Both the position numbers and the translations under genes were made by a program. The notes under the pieces are model-generated. The model was given only the letters and a program-made list of their open reading frames with translations, was not told the DNA's origin and did not search any database. From the NCBI RefSeq assembly GCF_029931775.1, contig NC_079332.1, positions 17,439,186 through 17,503,185 on the forward strand: a stretch of 64,000 bases of DNA, written 5' to 3'. Origin of the DNA: Euleptes europaea. Its lineage: Eukaryota; Chordata; Lepidosauria; Squamata; Sphaerodactylidae. Shown in pieces: positions 54,065 through 64,000 of the stretch; positions within the stretch are counted from its first letter, which is position 1, and the number at the start of each line of letters is the position of its first letter.

Positions 54065-57000
54065 TCAGTTTGCAAACAACTGGGCAAGCACCTGTCCCTC
54101 TTCTCCACCCGTGGGACACAGCACGGCGCTTCTCAGGGATCTGCGGCACTGTGCACAGGCCCGCCTGGCCACCAAAAAAGGATATAAGATCGTCCAGGGA
54201 GGGTGCCCGCCGTTGATGTACAGGACGTAAGTGAAGCCATCTTTGAGCACGCCCCGGATGGAATAATAATAGGGCAGGTAGTGGTGCTGCTTGAAGTCTC
54301 TGTTCTCGTAGAAATTGATCGCGGTGTGGTTAGTGGTGAGGACATGCAGGTAGATGGCTTTGCAGTGGTCTTGAGCCGTGGTGGAGATGTGATCTTTCAA
54401 GCTTTCCAACAAGAGCGAGCCTGCCACAGGAGGAGGAGGAGGGATGTGAGAAACCGGGAGCCACACCTGCAGCCCCGTGCTCAGCACCTCCCTCCCCAGG
54501 GCCAGGCCAAGAACGCCTCCCCATTAGGCACCTTGCCAAGAGGATCCTGGCAGCTCAGGGACTGCCAAAGGACTGCTTGGAAAAACTGCACGGTGGAGCC
54601 CAAACCATTGTCCAGCTGGCCTGCTTGCAGAGACGTTGGCAGCTATTTTACCACCATGCTACATCTTGCAGAGCGAGCCAAAAGCAGTGCTCTAGTTAAG
54701 AGACCTGCCAAGGACTGCAAGATAATTTTACAACAATCTTCCCTTGTAAAGCAGCTCGGTGAACTCCAGACTCAGAGGTCATCAGCTCTGGCTGTATGTC
54801 TTTGCTCGTTACACTGCAAAAGCTTCCTAGGGATCTTACTTTTATTGAAGGAAATAAAAACCAAGTTTGAGTTGAGGGCAGGACTGAAGAGACGTGGACT
54901 AAAGCCTGGCACGCGTCAGCTGGACTTCCAGGGAACACAAGAGCAGCCATGCTGGGGCACACGAACGGCACCTTGTTTCCAGCAGCAGCCTGTCCAGTGC
55001 CATGGGGAAGTCGCCGTCTGCTGACAGCTTCCAAGGCCCAGTTGGAGAGCGGGATAAAAGTTTCTCTTCACCCAGTTTCTCCATTCCAGGCATAATTCTG
55101 TAGACCCCTTATCATGCTGGTGGAGATGGAAAGTGCCCTCAGGTCGTAGCTAACTAACAACGACCCTGGAGGGTTTCCCAGGCAAGAGGTGGTTTGCCAT
55201 CACCTGCCTCTGCGTAGCGACCCTGGGCTTCCCTGGTGGTCTCCCATCCAAGTTGTAACCAGGACCAACCCTGCTTAGCTTCTGAAATCAGCTGAGATGG
55301 GGATAGCTAGGGCCATCCAGGTCAGGGCCTTATCACGTTACTCCCTCTTCGATAAGACTTTTTTACCTATTTATTTTATTTATATATTTTGCCATTCTTA
55401 TAGCCTGCCCTCCCCAGCAGAAATTGGGCTCAGGGTGGCTCACATAATAATATACAATAAAACTTCAGAATCACATAAAAATAGATTAAAAACAGCCCTA
55501 ACAAATAATAAAATCATATATCTCACTGGCACAATTGATTGTGATAAAAGGCCACAGCAGAGCCTGCAAGTAAGATGGAAACACTCAAGCACAGTGGGGC
55601 CAGCACTGATAAGAGAAACCGTAGCTGGCCTCAACCATAGGCCTGGTGGAATAGTTCTGTTTTACAGGCCGTCTGAGCGTGACTGAACACAGTGGTGATT
55701 TTGTAGCAACCTGGACATTTCACATCCATGAAGTAAGAGTTAGGACTCTGAACCAAGCGCCTTTTCTTATGCTTCTTCTTCTCCTCAGGGGAGGGATGCA
55801 GGAGATCTTTTGCCAGAGGCATGTTCGTGTGGAGGCAGCTACGGCCGAAAAGGAGCCAGACCGGGGGGGAAAGCCCAGACCACCACTCTTAACCACTACA
55901 CCATGCTGGCTCTCTTATCAATGCTGGCCTCCCTTCCCTGCTCCACAATGAGAATGTGCAATTAAGACGTGCCAGCGCTTTAGGTGCGATCACTCGCCCA
56001 GTTTGCATCGCCCACCATCAACTGAGCAAAGGAAAAGGCCCCTTACCAATGCCGTGCTTCCTGAATTCTTTTACCACTCCCAGGCTTAAAATGTAGGCGA
56101 CCTGAGTATTCACAGGAAAGCTGGATGCTAGAATGTCACCATCCTAGAGGGGGGAAAGAAACCCATGAAAAAGGCAACACCTCAGCATACCTTGGCCCTT
56201 CTGCCAAGGGGCTTCTTCCTTCTTTCTTCTGAGAAGGGAGAGACATTCGGGGGCAGAAAAAATGCACAGTCTGGAGTGCGTCACAGCTCTCCTCATCCAC
56301 CCAGTGGATAAAGACTTCATGATACACTTTTCTAAGGAAAACGTATTTGGATAGATTTGGTATGATGTGAGAAAATGTAGCGGCTGGGTTAGAAGGGAGA
56401 TACTGGCTTGAAGCAGGCAGTAACCTCGGCGTGGCTGCACATCTCCCCCAGGAGCGGGGCCCTCCGCCTACCTCCTTGTGCACTTTTGTTCGACTCTTGA
56501 TCTCGGCCACTATCATTCCCACAATGATGCCCCGGTAAGTGGCTGCCAAGGAAAAAAACTTCTTGTTCGAAGTGATGTCCTGATACCATGAGTCGGGGTA
56601 CCTGGGAAGAAAGCAAATGGAACTAAGGGAGGAAGCCAGCCAGGCCGGAGGGGCACCTGTTGACAAGCGAGGAGGGAAAATGTTCTGATGGCCTGAGGAA
56701 CACGGCCCTTCCTTTCAAGTGCCGTGGCTCTCTCAGCTCCAGATTACTCAGACTTGTCCAGATAATGCAGACGCCGCCCACCATTTGCTGACTGTGGCAA
56801 ACTGGCCAGGGGGACAGAGTGGGGAGTGGCTCCAGTTTGGGGCAGGGGATGTCTTGCGGTGTCCCAGGGCCCTTCTCATAACCCTACTCTCCCCCTGCCC
56901 CCATGATCCCAAGCCTGAAGCTAAGGATTTAAGAAGGATATAGACAAGCTGGAACATGTCCAGAGGAGGACAACAAAGATGGTGAGGGGTCTGGAGACCA

Positions 57001-57678
57001 AGTCCTATGAGGAAAGGTTGAAGGAGCTGGGTATGTTTCGCCTGAAGAGGAGAAGACTGAGAGGGGATATGGTAACCATCTTCAAGTACTCAAAGGGCTG
57101 TCATATAGAGTAGGGTGCAGAGTTGTTTTCTGTTGCCCCAGAAGATCGGACCAGAACCAATGAGTTGAAATTAAAAGAGTTTCTGTCTAGACATTAGGAA
57201 GAATTGTCTAACAGTTAGAGCGGTTCCTCAGTGGAACAGGCTTCCTCAGGAGGTGGTAAGCTCTCCTTCCCTGGAGGTTTTTAAGAAAAGGTTAGATGGC
57301 CATCTGACAGCAATGCTGATTCTATGACCTTAAGCAGATGATGAGAGGGAGGGCATCTTGGCCATCTTCTGGGCATGGAGTAGGGGGTCACTGGGTGTGA
57401 GTGTGGGGGGGAGGTAGTTAATTTCCTGCATTTTGCAGGGGGTTGGACTAGACGACCCTGGAGGTCCCTTCCAACTCTACAATTCTATGATTCCTCCATC
57501 TGCACGGTATCCTGTGCCATTGTCCCTCCCCTGCCCCTCCCACCCTCAAAGCCAGGACTGTGACGTACTCTATCGGGAACCAATCGCCGCAGAGCTGCTT
57601 GACCGTGTCTATGTCATCATGGCACAGAAGGCGAAGGTTTATCTCACTAAGTGCAGTCGGGGGCACCTCCTCGGTCAT
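54065..57678 (-). CDS. NAA60: NAA60, Golgi-associated N-alpha-acetyltransferase, four coding exons, about 230 aa
   Basis: Coding exons (minus): 57678-57569, 56601-56472, 56143-56047, 54420 to at most 54065. The start codon exon has a good acceptor just upstream (CCCCTACAG at 57685), so at least one noncoding 5' exon lies beyond. Joined exons read [76 protein letters not shown] (the acetyl-CoA-binding loop region of GNAT enzymes), [20 protein letters not shown] and [21 protein letters not shown]60 acetylates the N-terminus of transmembrane proteins on the Golgi cytosolic face. After WTIL the mammalian tail (DYIQHLGSALASL..., a membrane-binding amphipathic region) is not found. The frame instead runs on about 41 unrelated residues to a stop at 54065, so the true C-terminus or a further exon is uncertain. 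Confidence 0.93.
55113..55335 (-). mobile_element. 5S-rRNA-derived SINE with BovB-like tail, in NAA60 intron 3
   Basis: Read on minus it starts in 5S-like sequence (GCTGATTTCAGAAGCTAAGC, AGGGTTGGTCCTGGTTACAA, TTGGATGGGAGACC). It continues into GCAATGGTTT-type spacer sequence (GATGGCAAACCACCTC) and ends in a BovB-like ACGACCTGAGGGCACTTTCC tail. Confidence 0.75.
55360..55560. repeat. Unassigned AT-rich interspersed repeat, NAA60 intron 3
   Basis: TATTTTGCCATTCTTATAGC, CTGCCCTCCCCAGCAGAAAT and GGGCTCAGGGTGGCTCACAT look like the 3' end of a common reptile retroelement. A minus-strand SINE head fragment (CACTCTTAACCACTACACCATGC) follows at 55883-55910. Confidence 0.4.
56937..57495 (+). mobile_element. 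CR1 LINE 3' part in NAA60 intron 1
   Basis: [20 protein letters not shown]-type coding remains (about 56945-57105), then AACTCCGTTGCCCCAGAAG-like text and the 3' UTR ending GGTCCCTTCCAACTCTACAATTCTATGATT. 5'-truncated and inserted opposite to NAA60. Confidence 0.85.
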
Positions 57679-57859
57679 TCACACCTGTAGGGGAGGGACA
57701 AGACAAAGTCCATTTGGATGAGGATCACCCACACAAGGAGGAGCAGGGGTGAGTCGAGTAGGAAGCCCCCATACAGAGAATAAAAGAAACACTGACCACT
57801 TGCCCCATTCACCCAGCCTGTGCCACCCCTATGCGCTTGCTTCCTTCTCAGCCCAAAGG

Positions 57860-58305
57860 GCAGAAGCCCCTTTCTCCCTCTCTCACAATGCCAGAATGTG
57901 GGGTCATCTGCTGAAGCTGGAGGGTGAGAGATTCAAAACAGATAAAAGGAAGTATTTCTTCACACAACGTATAGTTCAACTGTGGAACTCCCTGCCTCAG
58001 GATGTGGTGACGGCTGCCAACTTGGAAGGCTTTAAGACAGGAGTAGGCATGTTCATGGAGGAGAGGCCTATTCTTGGCTACTAGTAAAAACGGATACTGG
58101 TCATGATGTATACCTGTTATCTCCACGATCAGAGGAGCATGCCTATTCTATGAGGTGCTGTTGAGCACAGGCAGGATAAATGCTGCTGCAGGTGTCTTGC
58201 TTGTGGGCTTCCTAAAGGCACCTGGTTGGCCACTATGTGAACAGACTGCTGGACTTGATGGGCCTGGGTCTGATCCAGCAGGACCTTTCTTATGTTCTAA
58301 GCCTC
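57860..58305 (+). mobile_element. CR1 LINE 3' end, second subfamily
   Basis: [40 protein letters not shown] and AANLEGFK, then the 3' UTR GGCCACTATGTGAACAGACT, GACTTGATGGGCCTGGGTCT. Confidence 0.85.
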
Positions 58306-59035
58306 CAAAGGGTTTTCAACCTGTTAGTAAGCCTGAGTTCTTCGCCAAAGTACTTCCCCCAGGAAACTGAATGCAAGCCAACCAACTCCCCAAGTCTCAA
58401 CTGAGCAACAAGGATTACCAAAAGACTGCTGGGGCACAAATAAAGATGTTCAGAGTTCTAGACCACAAAGCTGCCTCTGGAAGCACGACCCAGTCCATTC
58501 TGGGAGGCGAGAGACAAGTCTCCCTGAAACACTGGCTGTGTGAGAACTCCTGCCCTGCAGCTCTCTCACTGCTGGGGCTGAACAACAAGCATCAGGCTAA
58601 AGCAGCATGAAGCATTCTGCACCCCCAAAGCACAACAGAAGGGATCAACAGCCAGTAAGGCCGTGCAAGGGCAACAGGCACACCCAAAGCAAAAGGCACC
58701 CCCTGGCAAGGGGGCACGCGTCACCACTCCCAACCGGTGTTCCTACCCAGGCACATCGCTGGAGTTGCTCGTCTTCCGGAACACCTGGGGCTGATTAACC
58801 TAAAACCCTGTATCAGGCTCAGGGTGCTTCTGTGGGAGTAAGGCCGACCCATAGAAACTGGTGGGGATTTCTGCACAAGCAGGCATAGGATTAGACTGCA
58901 TGCACGTGGCCCCAGGGCACGTGCTTCTGGGCACTGGGTTCCACCGCCGATGTTGCCCGGAGGGGCAGGGGGGGCAAGCCAGCCCTCCTCCATCCTAGTT
59001 GTCAGTAACTCCATCAGGCTGCTAAGAGTGAAGAA
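58306..59035. other. Upstream NAA60 sequence, nothing recognised
   Basis: Moderately GC-rich, no repeats assigned. A noncoding 5' exon of NAA60 could lie in the 57.7-64 kb region, but none is marked by a CpG island here. Confidence 0.4.
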
Positions 59036-59039
59036 TGCT

Positions 59040-59405
59040 GGACAATGTTTAGTCTGGAGAAGAGGAGGTTGAGGGGGGACAGGATTGCTCTCTTGAAGTA
59101 TTTGAAGGGCTGTCACTTAGAGGAGGGCAGGGAGCTGTTCCTGTTGGCGGCAGAGGAGAGGACTCACAATAATGGGTTTAAATTGCTGAAGGAAAGGTAC
59201 CAGCTGGATATGGGGGGGATTTACAGTAAGAGTTCTCCGACAGTGGAATGGGCTACCTAGGGAGGGGGTGAGCTCCCCCTCACTGGCAGTCTTTAAGCAG
59301 AGGCTGGACAAACACTTGTCAGGGATGCTGTAGGCTGATCCTGAATTGAGCAGGGGGCTGGACTAGATAGCCTCTATTCTAACTCTGTGGTTCTATGATT
59401 GTAGG
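59040..59405 (+). mobile_element. CR1 LINE 3' end, third subfamily
   Basis: MFSLEKRRLRGDRIALLKYL, KGCHLEEGRELFLLAAEERT and NNGFKL, then a 3' UTR with GCAGAGGCTGGACAAACACT and GACTAGATAGCC, ending TGGTTCTATGATT. Confidence 0.85.
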
Positions 59406-59825
59406 AAAGAGAGATGGCGGGCCAGCCGCATTAATCTGCCGCACCATAATGACATAAAAGCCCATCTGCGTCTTCAAAACTTACAAAGGGCACTGCTGCA
59501 TAAGCCACTGTGAGTGAGAGCTGGCTTCCCCAGACGCACCCAAGCGGATACCCATCGGGCAACTGCTCAGCATACAAACGTGCCCCTGGCCAAAAGCAGG
59601 GCAGCCAGCAGAGCCACCCTCCCATGGTCTGCCAACCCCACCTTTTTCAGGGCACAGACTGCAACTACCAGCAGGTACCCAGCACCTTCCAGACACGCAA
59701 GCTGACTCGAAGCGAAACTGGGATAACGGCACTCCTCGGGAGCAACAACATCTTTGTACTGCAACAGGAAGCAGCATCAAGGCAGTACATGTCTAATACG
59801 GCTACTCATCTGGGTCAAAACAAAA

Positions 59826-59925
59826 TCTGAAGAACTGTGATTCACAAAAGCTCACAGCCTGCTGAAATTTTGTTAGTCTTTAAGGTGCTACTGGACTCTT
59901 ACTCTTTTCTACTGGGTCAATACAG
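59826..59925 (+). repeat. Amniote interspersed repeat fragment
   Basis: TTCACAAAAGCTCACAGCCT and TTTTGTTAGTCTTTAAGGTG with CTACTGGACTCTTACTCTTT, the same family as at 18.0 kb. Confidence 0.5.
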
Positions 59926-60023
59926 TATATGTGGTTTGCCAGGTGTAACCCAGCAGATAGAAAGCATTACACCGGGGGGGGGGGGGCTTTTTCCTGCAAG
60001 TCTTTAAGGCCTCAGCACATAAG

Positions 60024-60200
60024 TACATGAAGCTGCCTTATCCTGAATCAGACCACCAGTCTATCTGGATCTACTCAGACTGGCAACAGCTCTCCAGGAA
60101 GAGATCTTCCACATCACCAATTAATTATCTGCTCTGAACTGGAGGATCTCTCTGCTTGCCAAGCAGATGCTGTTCCACCAACATGTTGTTCCACCGAGCC
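60024..60200 (-). mobile_element. tRNA-Ala-derived SINE, diverged, minus strand
   Basis: TACATGAAGCTGCCTTATCC, GATCTACTCAGACTGGCAAC, then CAAGCAGATGCTGTTCCACC as the reversed head. Older than the plus-strand copies, judging by divergence. Confidence 0.7.
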
Positions 60201-60324
60201 CTTTTCAACTCTAGAGACAGAAGCTCTCAAAGATGCCAGAAACAAAGGAGACAAATTATCAAGACTGCTGGATCACTTTCTTGATAGCATTGCCAGCTTC
60301 AGGCTGCAGACTGTATTTCTTCAT

Positions 60325-60482
60325 GCAGTGGTTGGGGCAGTGGTTAGAGAACTCCCCACTCACTTGGGCCAGTCATTCTCTCTCTTGGCCTAACCTACCT
60401 CACAGGGTTGTTGTGAGGATTAAATCCCTGAGGGGGACAACTGCTTCCTCTTTGGAGGAAGGATGGGATAAAAATGTACGGA
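60325..60482 (+). mobile_element. tRNA-derived SINE body (CTACCTCACAGGGTTGTTGT family)
   Basis: GGGCAGTGGTTAGAGAACTC head remnant, GGGCCAGTCATTCTCTCTCT, then CCTAACCTACCTCACAGGGTTGTTGTGAGG. The head lacks a clean B box. Confidence 0.65.
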
Positions 60483-61650
60483 CAGTAATTCCAGTTCAGA
60501 AATACTGGATATGCCTTGACTCCTGCATTTTCAGACCAGTTCAGGCTCAGCCCTGTGTCTGGATGCAAAAAAACGTCTTCCTGAGGCGGTCCCCATCCTG
60601 CCTCCACAGCAACCTCTACAGTTGACCTTTACAAACTTTGCAGAGCCCTTAAAGGAATGTTTCTTTAAATTATCTTGTTGTTTTTTTCTTCCAGTCTTGG
60701 AAGAAACAAAGCTTGCTGACTTCTAAGAAGAGAGGTGGAAACATACTTTCTTTTTGAGGGCTCTTCTTTCCCTTTTTCCAGCTGGTGAAATTTGAAAGTT
60801 CCCTTCTCGCCCCAACCATGAAAACGTGCTCTTTCTAACATGGAGAATCACTATCTGAACATTTCAGATCAAGGGCCTCTCGACACTCCGGTTGACACTC
60901 CCATTCCACTTATATTGCGTTCACACGCCCGATTTCCCCATTCACCCCCACTGAGCCATTTTGCAGCCTTTCAATCACACGCCCTTCCATCCACAGCTAG
61001 TTTTCTCCCCACCAAACAAGGGCCCCCCTCTTCCAAATGCTCTCTTGCTATCAGCACACACTAACTGTATGAAAAGTGACACCAGATGGCCTTTTAAAAC
61101 AAGACATGGGAAGATCTATAATTCAAGGCTCAAACTGGAAATAAGAACTCCGGCTCTCAATTATTTATGCTGAGTGGCATTTAGCGCCGGATAGAATTCC
61201 AAGAGATGTATCAAATCTATGACCACATCAGCAGCTCCCTCTCCAAGCCTGATTTTGTCAGTGACAGACCGAAACCACTGATCAGCAAATCCACAGGGGT
61301 CGCAGCAAAACCCCAACAAAATAACGAGGCAGAGAGCCAGAATTAGGGCGCAGGACCAAGGGAACAGGAATCCACTGCGGGGCTTGTGCACCACCCAAAG
61401 CACCCCAGGTCTCTTCCGATCCCTGCCACCTGTCTGCTTTCTCACAATAAAGAGGCACGAAGTGAAGCTGTTCTCAGCCCGCTCCTCCGGGGCCTGCTGT
61501 GGCCAGACTGACAGCTTTACAGAAGGTAAACAAGAGCAATGCTGTTGAAGCCAATGAAAGCTGGGTTTAGTCAGTCCGCCGATCGCAGGCTTATTTTGGA
61601 CACCTCTCCCCTCCAATCTATTGCACCTCGAGTTGCTTGATAGAAGACAA
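60483..61650. other. No feature recognised
   Basis: Mixed-composition sequence. A minus-strand open frame ending at 61161 has one hydrophobic run (about 20 residues), but no homologue is recognised and it overlaps a SINE at its start, so it is not called a gene. Confidence 0.4.
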
Positions 61651-61651
61651 C

Positions 61652-61805
61652 AACAAGAAGAAGACTTGGTTTTTATATGCCAACTTTCTCTACCACTTAA
61701 AGAAGAATCAAACTGGCTTACAATCACCTTCCCTTCTCCTCCCCACAACAGACACCCTTCAAGGTAGGTGAGGCTGAGAGAGTGTGACTAGCCCAAGGTC
61801 CCCCA
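61652..61805 (-). mobile_element. tRNA-Glu-like SINE tail, minus strand
   Basis: AAGAAGACTTGGTTTTTATA, CACTTAAAGAAGAATCAAAC, AGGTAGGTGAGGCTGAGAGA and GACTAGCCCAAGGTCC mark the 3' half only. Confidence 0.75.
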
Positions 61806-62374
61806 GTTTCCAAGACAGACCCTGAGAAATGAAGCCCTGGAGGATTTACTTTACCCATCTCTCCCAAAGAATTCTCAAGATCATCACACACTCCCATTCC
61901 CAGCATTCCTTGAGAGAAGCCACGGCAATTAGGCGCAATTAAAGTTGTAGGGGAGTCACGTCCTCGACTGCTTTGGTGCCTCTGCTCTAGACGGTGACTC
62001 CAGCAAAGATGAAAGGTGGTGGTAAGGCAGAGTCTAATTCCATCCTCTTCACAGGAAGGAAGTCGCAACACCGCAACAAACAGGCAGGGGAAAAATAGCA
62101 CTCATTATATGTATGCTCTTGGCAAGCATGTGGCAGAGCCTCCCAGGGTCAGGGATAGGACTGTTTTACGCTGTGGATCTTTAATGCAGCATTCCACACT
62201 CCAAAGGTCATGCTAACTGCCATTTCTATGCCAAGGAGAACCACGCCACTCAAGTTTATGCTTATTTAAGAAGGACGTAAAGAGTTCCTAGTCCAAGGTG
62301 AGTTGCTTCCATTTCCCAAGTACGTTTACGGTTATCTCTTGTATTTATCTCCCCCACCCATTCTTCTTGGATGG
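61806..62374. other. No feature recognised
   Basis: Unremarkable noncoding sequence between SINE fragments. Confidence 0.4.
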
Positions 62375-62570
62375 CCCTGGCTAGTCCAATCTCAATGGAT
62401 CTCAGAAGTTAACCATGGCCAGGCCTGGTCAGTACCTGGATGGGAGACCTCCAAGGAAGTCCAGGGTCGCTACGCAGAGACATGCAATGGCAAACCACCT
62501 CTGAACGTCTCTGGCTTTCAAAACCCTATGGAGTCGGCTGTGACTTGATAGCACTTTCCACCAACACCAC
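62375..62570 (+). mobile_element. 5S-rRNA-derived SINE with BovB-like tail
   Basis: ATCTCAGAAGTTAACCATGG, CAGGCCTGGTCAGTACCTGG and ATGGGAGACC correspond to the middle of 5S rRNA (CGGAAGCTAAGCAGGGTCGGGCC...TTGGATGGGAGACC region). Then CAATGGCAAACCACCTCTGA and a BovB-like tail ATGGAGTCGGCTGTGACTTG with ATAGCACTTTCC. Confidence 0.75.
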
Positions 62571-63007
62571 TCTTCCATAATAAAACTCAAAGCAATGTAA
62601 TTCCCAAAAGGTTTCCCGAGGAGGCAAAGGCAAAGCAGAGCCAGCCCTGCTTAATTTCAGCTTTCAGACCGTGTCCTGGGAAGGTAAACTCCCTCAGAGT
62701 GAGCACTTTGGATACAAACTCCTGCAAGGCAATGACACTACTTGCATGATGCCACCCCAGAGAAAGCGGTGGCTCACTGGCTCCAGTTTCTTTCTCCCCA
62801 CACACCTTTCCCACGCCATTCAATGTTTCCCTGCAGAAGCATGAACAAACACCCTCTTTCCCAGAAAGACCTTTTCCCCACATAGGACATCAAGAAAAGA
62901 AGAGAGGGGAGTGTCTTAAATTTGCATACCAACTACAATTAAAACCTCTTCCACATAACTTCATTTTTTAAGGGTGATCTCTTACTCTCGTTGACATCTT
63001 CCTTCTC

Positions 63008-63174
63008 AGTAAAGAGGAAGTTTTTATATCCAAAAGGATCCTCACAGCGATTTACAATCGCCTTCCCTTCCCCTCTCCACAACAGGCACCTTGTGAGGTA
63101 GGTGGGGCTGAGAGAATATCATATCTCAATGACTAACCCAAGGTCACTCAGCAGGCTTCGTGTGAAGGAGCAGG
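63008..63174 (-). mobile_element. tRNA-Glu-like SINE, 3' part, minus strand
   Basis: GGAAGTTTTTATATCCAAAA, TGAGGTAGGTGGGGCTGAGA and GACTAACCCAAGGTCACTCA. It runs directly into the tandem array formed from its own head region. Confidence 0.75.
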
Positions 63175-63530
63175 AAATCAAACCTGGTTCTCCAGATTAG
63201 AGTGGAGGAGTGGAGAATTGAACCAGGTTCTCTAGGTTAGAGTCCACTGCTCACGTGGAGGAGTGCAGAATTGAATCACCCAGCAAGATTATGTGGAGGA
63301 GTGGGGGAGTCAACCCGGTTCTCCAGTTTAGAGTCCGCCACTCATGTGGAGGAGTAGGGAATCAAACCCAGTTCTCCAGATTAGAGTCTGCTGCTCATGT
63401 GGAGGAGCAGGGAAACCAATCCAGTTCACTAGATTAGAGTCTATCGCTCACGTGGAGGAGTGGAGAACTGACCCCGGTACTCCAGATTAGAGTCCACTGC
63501 TCATGAGGAGGAGTGGGGAATCGAACCTGG
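63175..63530 (-). repeat. Tandem array of about seven SINE B-box segments, unit near 52 bases
   Basis: The unit contains GGAATCAAACCCAGTTCTCC, AGATTAGAGTC and CACTGCTCATGTGGAGGAGT. About seven variant copies follow one another (starts near 63175, 63219, 63268, 63314, 63366, 63419, 63471). Normally the SINE has one or two of these segments. The last unit is cut by a tRNA-Ala SINE at about 63529. Confidence 0.75.
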
Positions 63531-64000
63531 GGAGGGGCCGTGGCTCGGTGGTAGAGCCTCTGCTTGGCATGCAGAAGGTCCCAGGTTCAATCCCTGGCAT
63601 CTCCAGTTAAAGGGACTAGGCAAGTAGGGGATGGGAAAGACCCCATGGAGAGGGGCCGTGGCTCAGTGGTAGAGCCTCTGCTTGGCATGCAGAAGGTCCC
63701 AGGTTCAGTCCCCGGCATCGCCACTTAAAGGGACCAGCAAATAGGTGATATGAAAGACCTCCTCCTGAGACCCCGGAGAGCCATGGAGAGGGGCCGAGGC
63801 TCAGTGGTGGAGCAGCTGCTTGGCATGCAGAAGGTCCCCAGGATCTATAGTTAAAGGGACACTAGGCAAGTAGGGGATGTGAAAGACCTCCTCCTGAGAC
63901 CCTGGAGAGGGGCTGTGGCTCAGTGGTGGAGCCTCTGCTTGGCATGCGGAAGGTCCCAGGTTCAATCCCCGGCATCTCCAGTTAAAGGAACCAGGCAAGT
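63529..64000 (+). mobile_element. Tandem tRNA-Ala SINE heads, four copies, running off the window
   Basis: Starts near 63529, 63650, 63784 and 63904. Each begins GGGGCCGTGGCTCAGTGGT or a close variant and repeats B-box and body sequence, but stops at CTGAGACCCTGGAGAG-type text before the SINE tail, so the unit is 120-134 bases. The third copy has lost its B box. The array continues past the right edge. Confidence 0.75.

Noticed and set aside
54065-54187. Assuming the standard NAA60 C-terminus in this exon
   Set aside because: None of the three minus-strand frames after WTIL resembles the known tail, so it was left as unresolved.
61161-61748. 195-residue minus-strand open frame with a hydrophobic segment as a membrane protein gene
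   Set aside because: It starts within a SINE tail and shows no homologue I recognise and no splice context; one hydrophobic run in a chance frame is not enough.
62375-62470. A genuine 5S rRNA gene
   Set aside because: Only the middle of 5S is present, with many changes, and it is joined to a BovB-like tail, so it is a SINE.

Overview
This window is vertebrate nuclear DNA, most likely from a squamate reptile and perhaps a gecko-like lizard. That assignment is inference from the repeat set plus the genes; no species is claimed. The repeats are CR1 and L1 LINEs, a BovB/RTE LINE, a Penelope-like fragment, a Ty3/Gypsy chromovirus fossil, tRNA-Ala-derived SINEs, 5S-rRNA-derived SINEs with BovB-like tails, and hAT-type miniature elements. 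Four host genes or gene remnants are supported, all with ordinary GT-AG introns.

Layout. 1-14,800 is gene-poor and built from repeat fossils: an endogenous retrovirus remnant (LTR, primer-binding site, start of gag), a degenerate hairpin array (6.74-7.39 kb), L1 fragments, a Penelope fragment, the 3' half of a Gypsy element, and a third LTR-element fragment holding two L1 insertions. 14.8-16.8 kb is SINE and miniature-element material. 16.84-38.35 kb is MGRN1 on the + strand: CpG-rich promoter with a ZNF143-type site, 16 coding exons whose splice phases all agree, a 539-residue product, a possible alternative last exon and a poly(A) signal. 39.3-41.35 kb holds a FOXJ1-like forkhead gene on the - strand, tail-to-tail with MGRN1. 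45.3-47.9 kb has a second CpG-rich promoter-like block, a cluster of miniature elements, and a decayed, intron-containing copy of NUDT16L1 (+). 52.6-57.7 kb is NAA60 on the - strand, four coding exons. 57.7-64 kb carries CR1 and SINE copies and ends in two tandem arrays made of SINE pieces.

How the parts relate. MGRN1 is a RING E3 ligase; its vertebrate paralogue RNF157 lies next to FOXJ1 in mammals. A FOXJ1-like gene beside MGRN1 therefore looks like the other half of a duplicated RING-ligase/FOXJ1 block from early vertebrate genome duplication, a copy that mammals appear to lack. MGRN1-NUDT16L1 adjacency is also the ancestral (human 16p13.3) order, but here the NUDT16L1 reading frame is damaged. 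NAA60, near but not adjacent to MGRN1 in human, follows next, so the order has been locally rearranged. The genes do not form one pathway: they cover ubiquitin ligation, ciliary transcription control, a Nudix-fold DNA-repair regulator (decayed) and Golgi-linked N-terminal acetylation.
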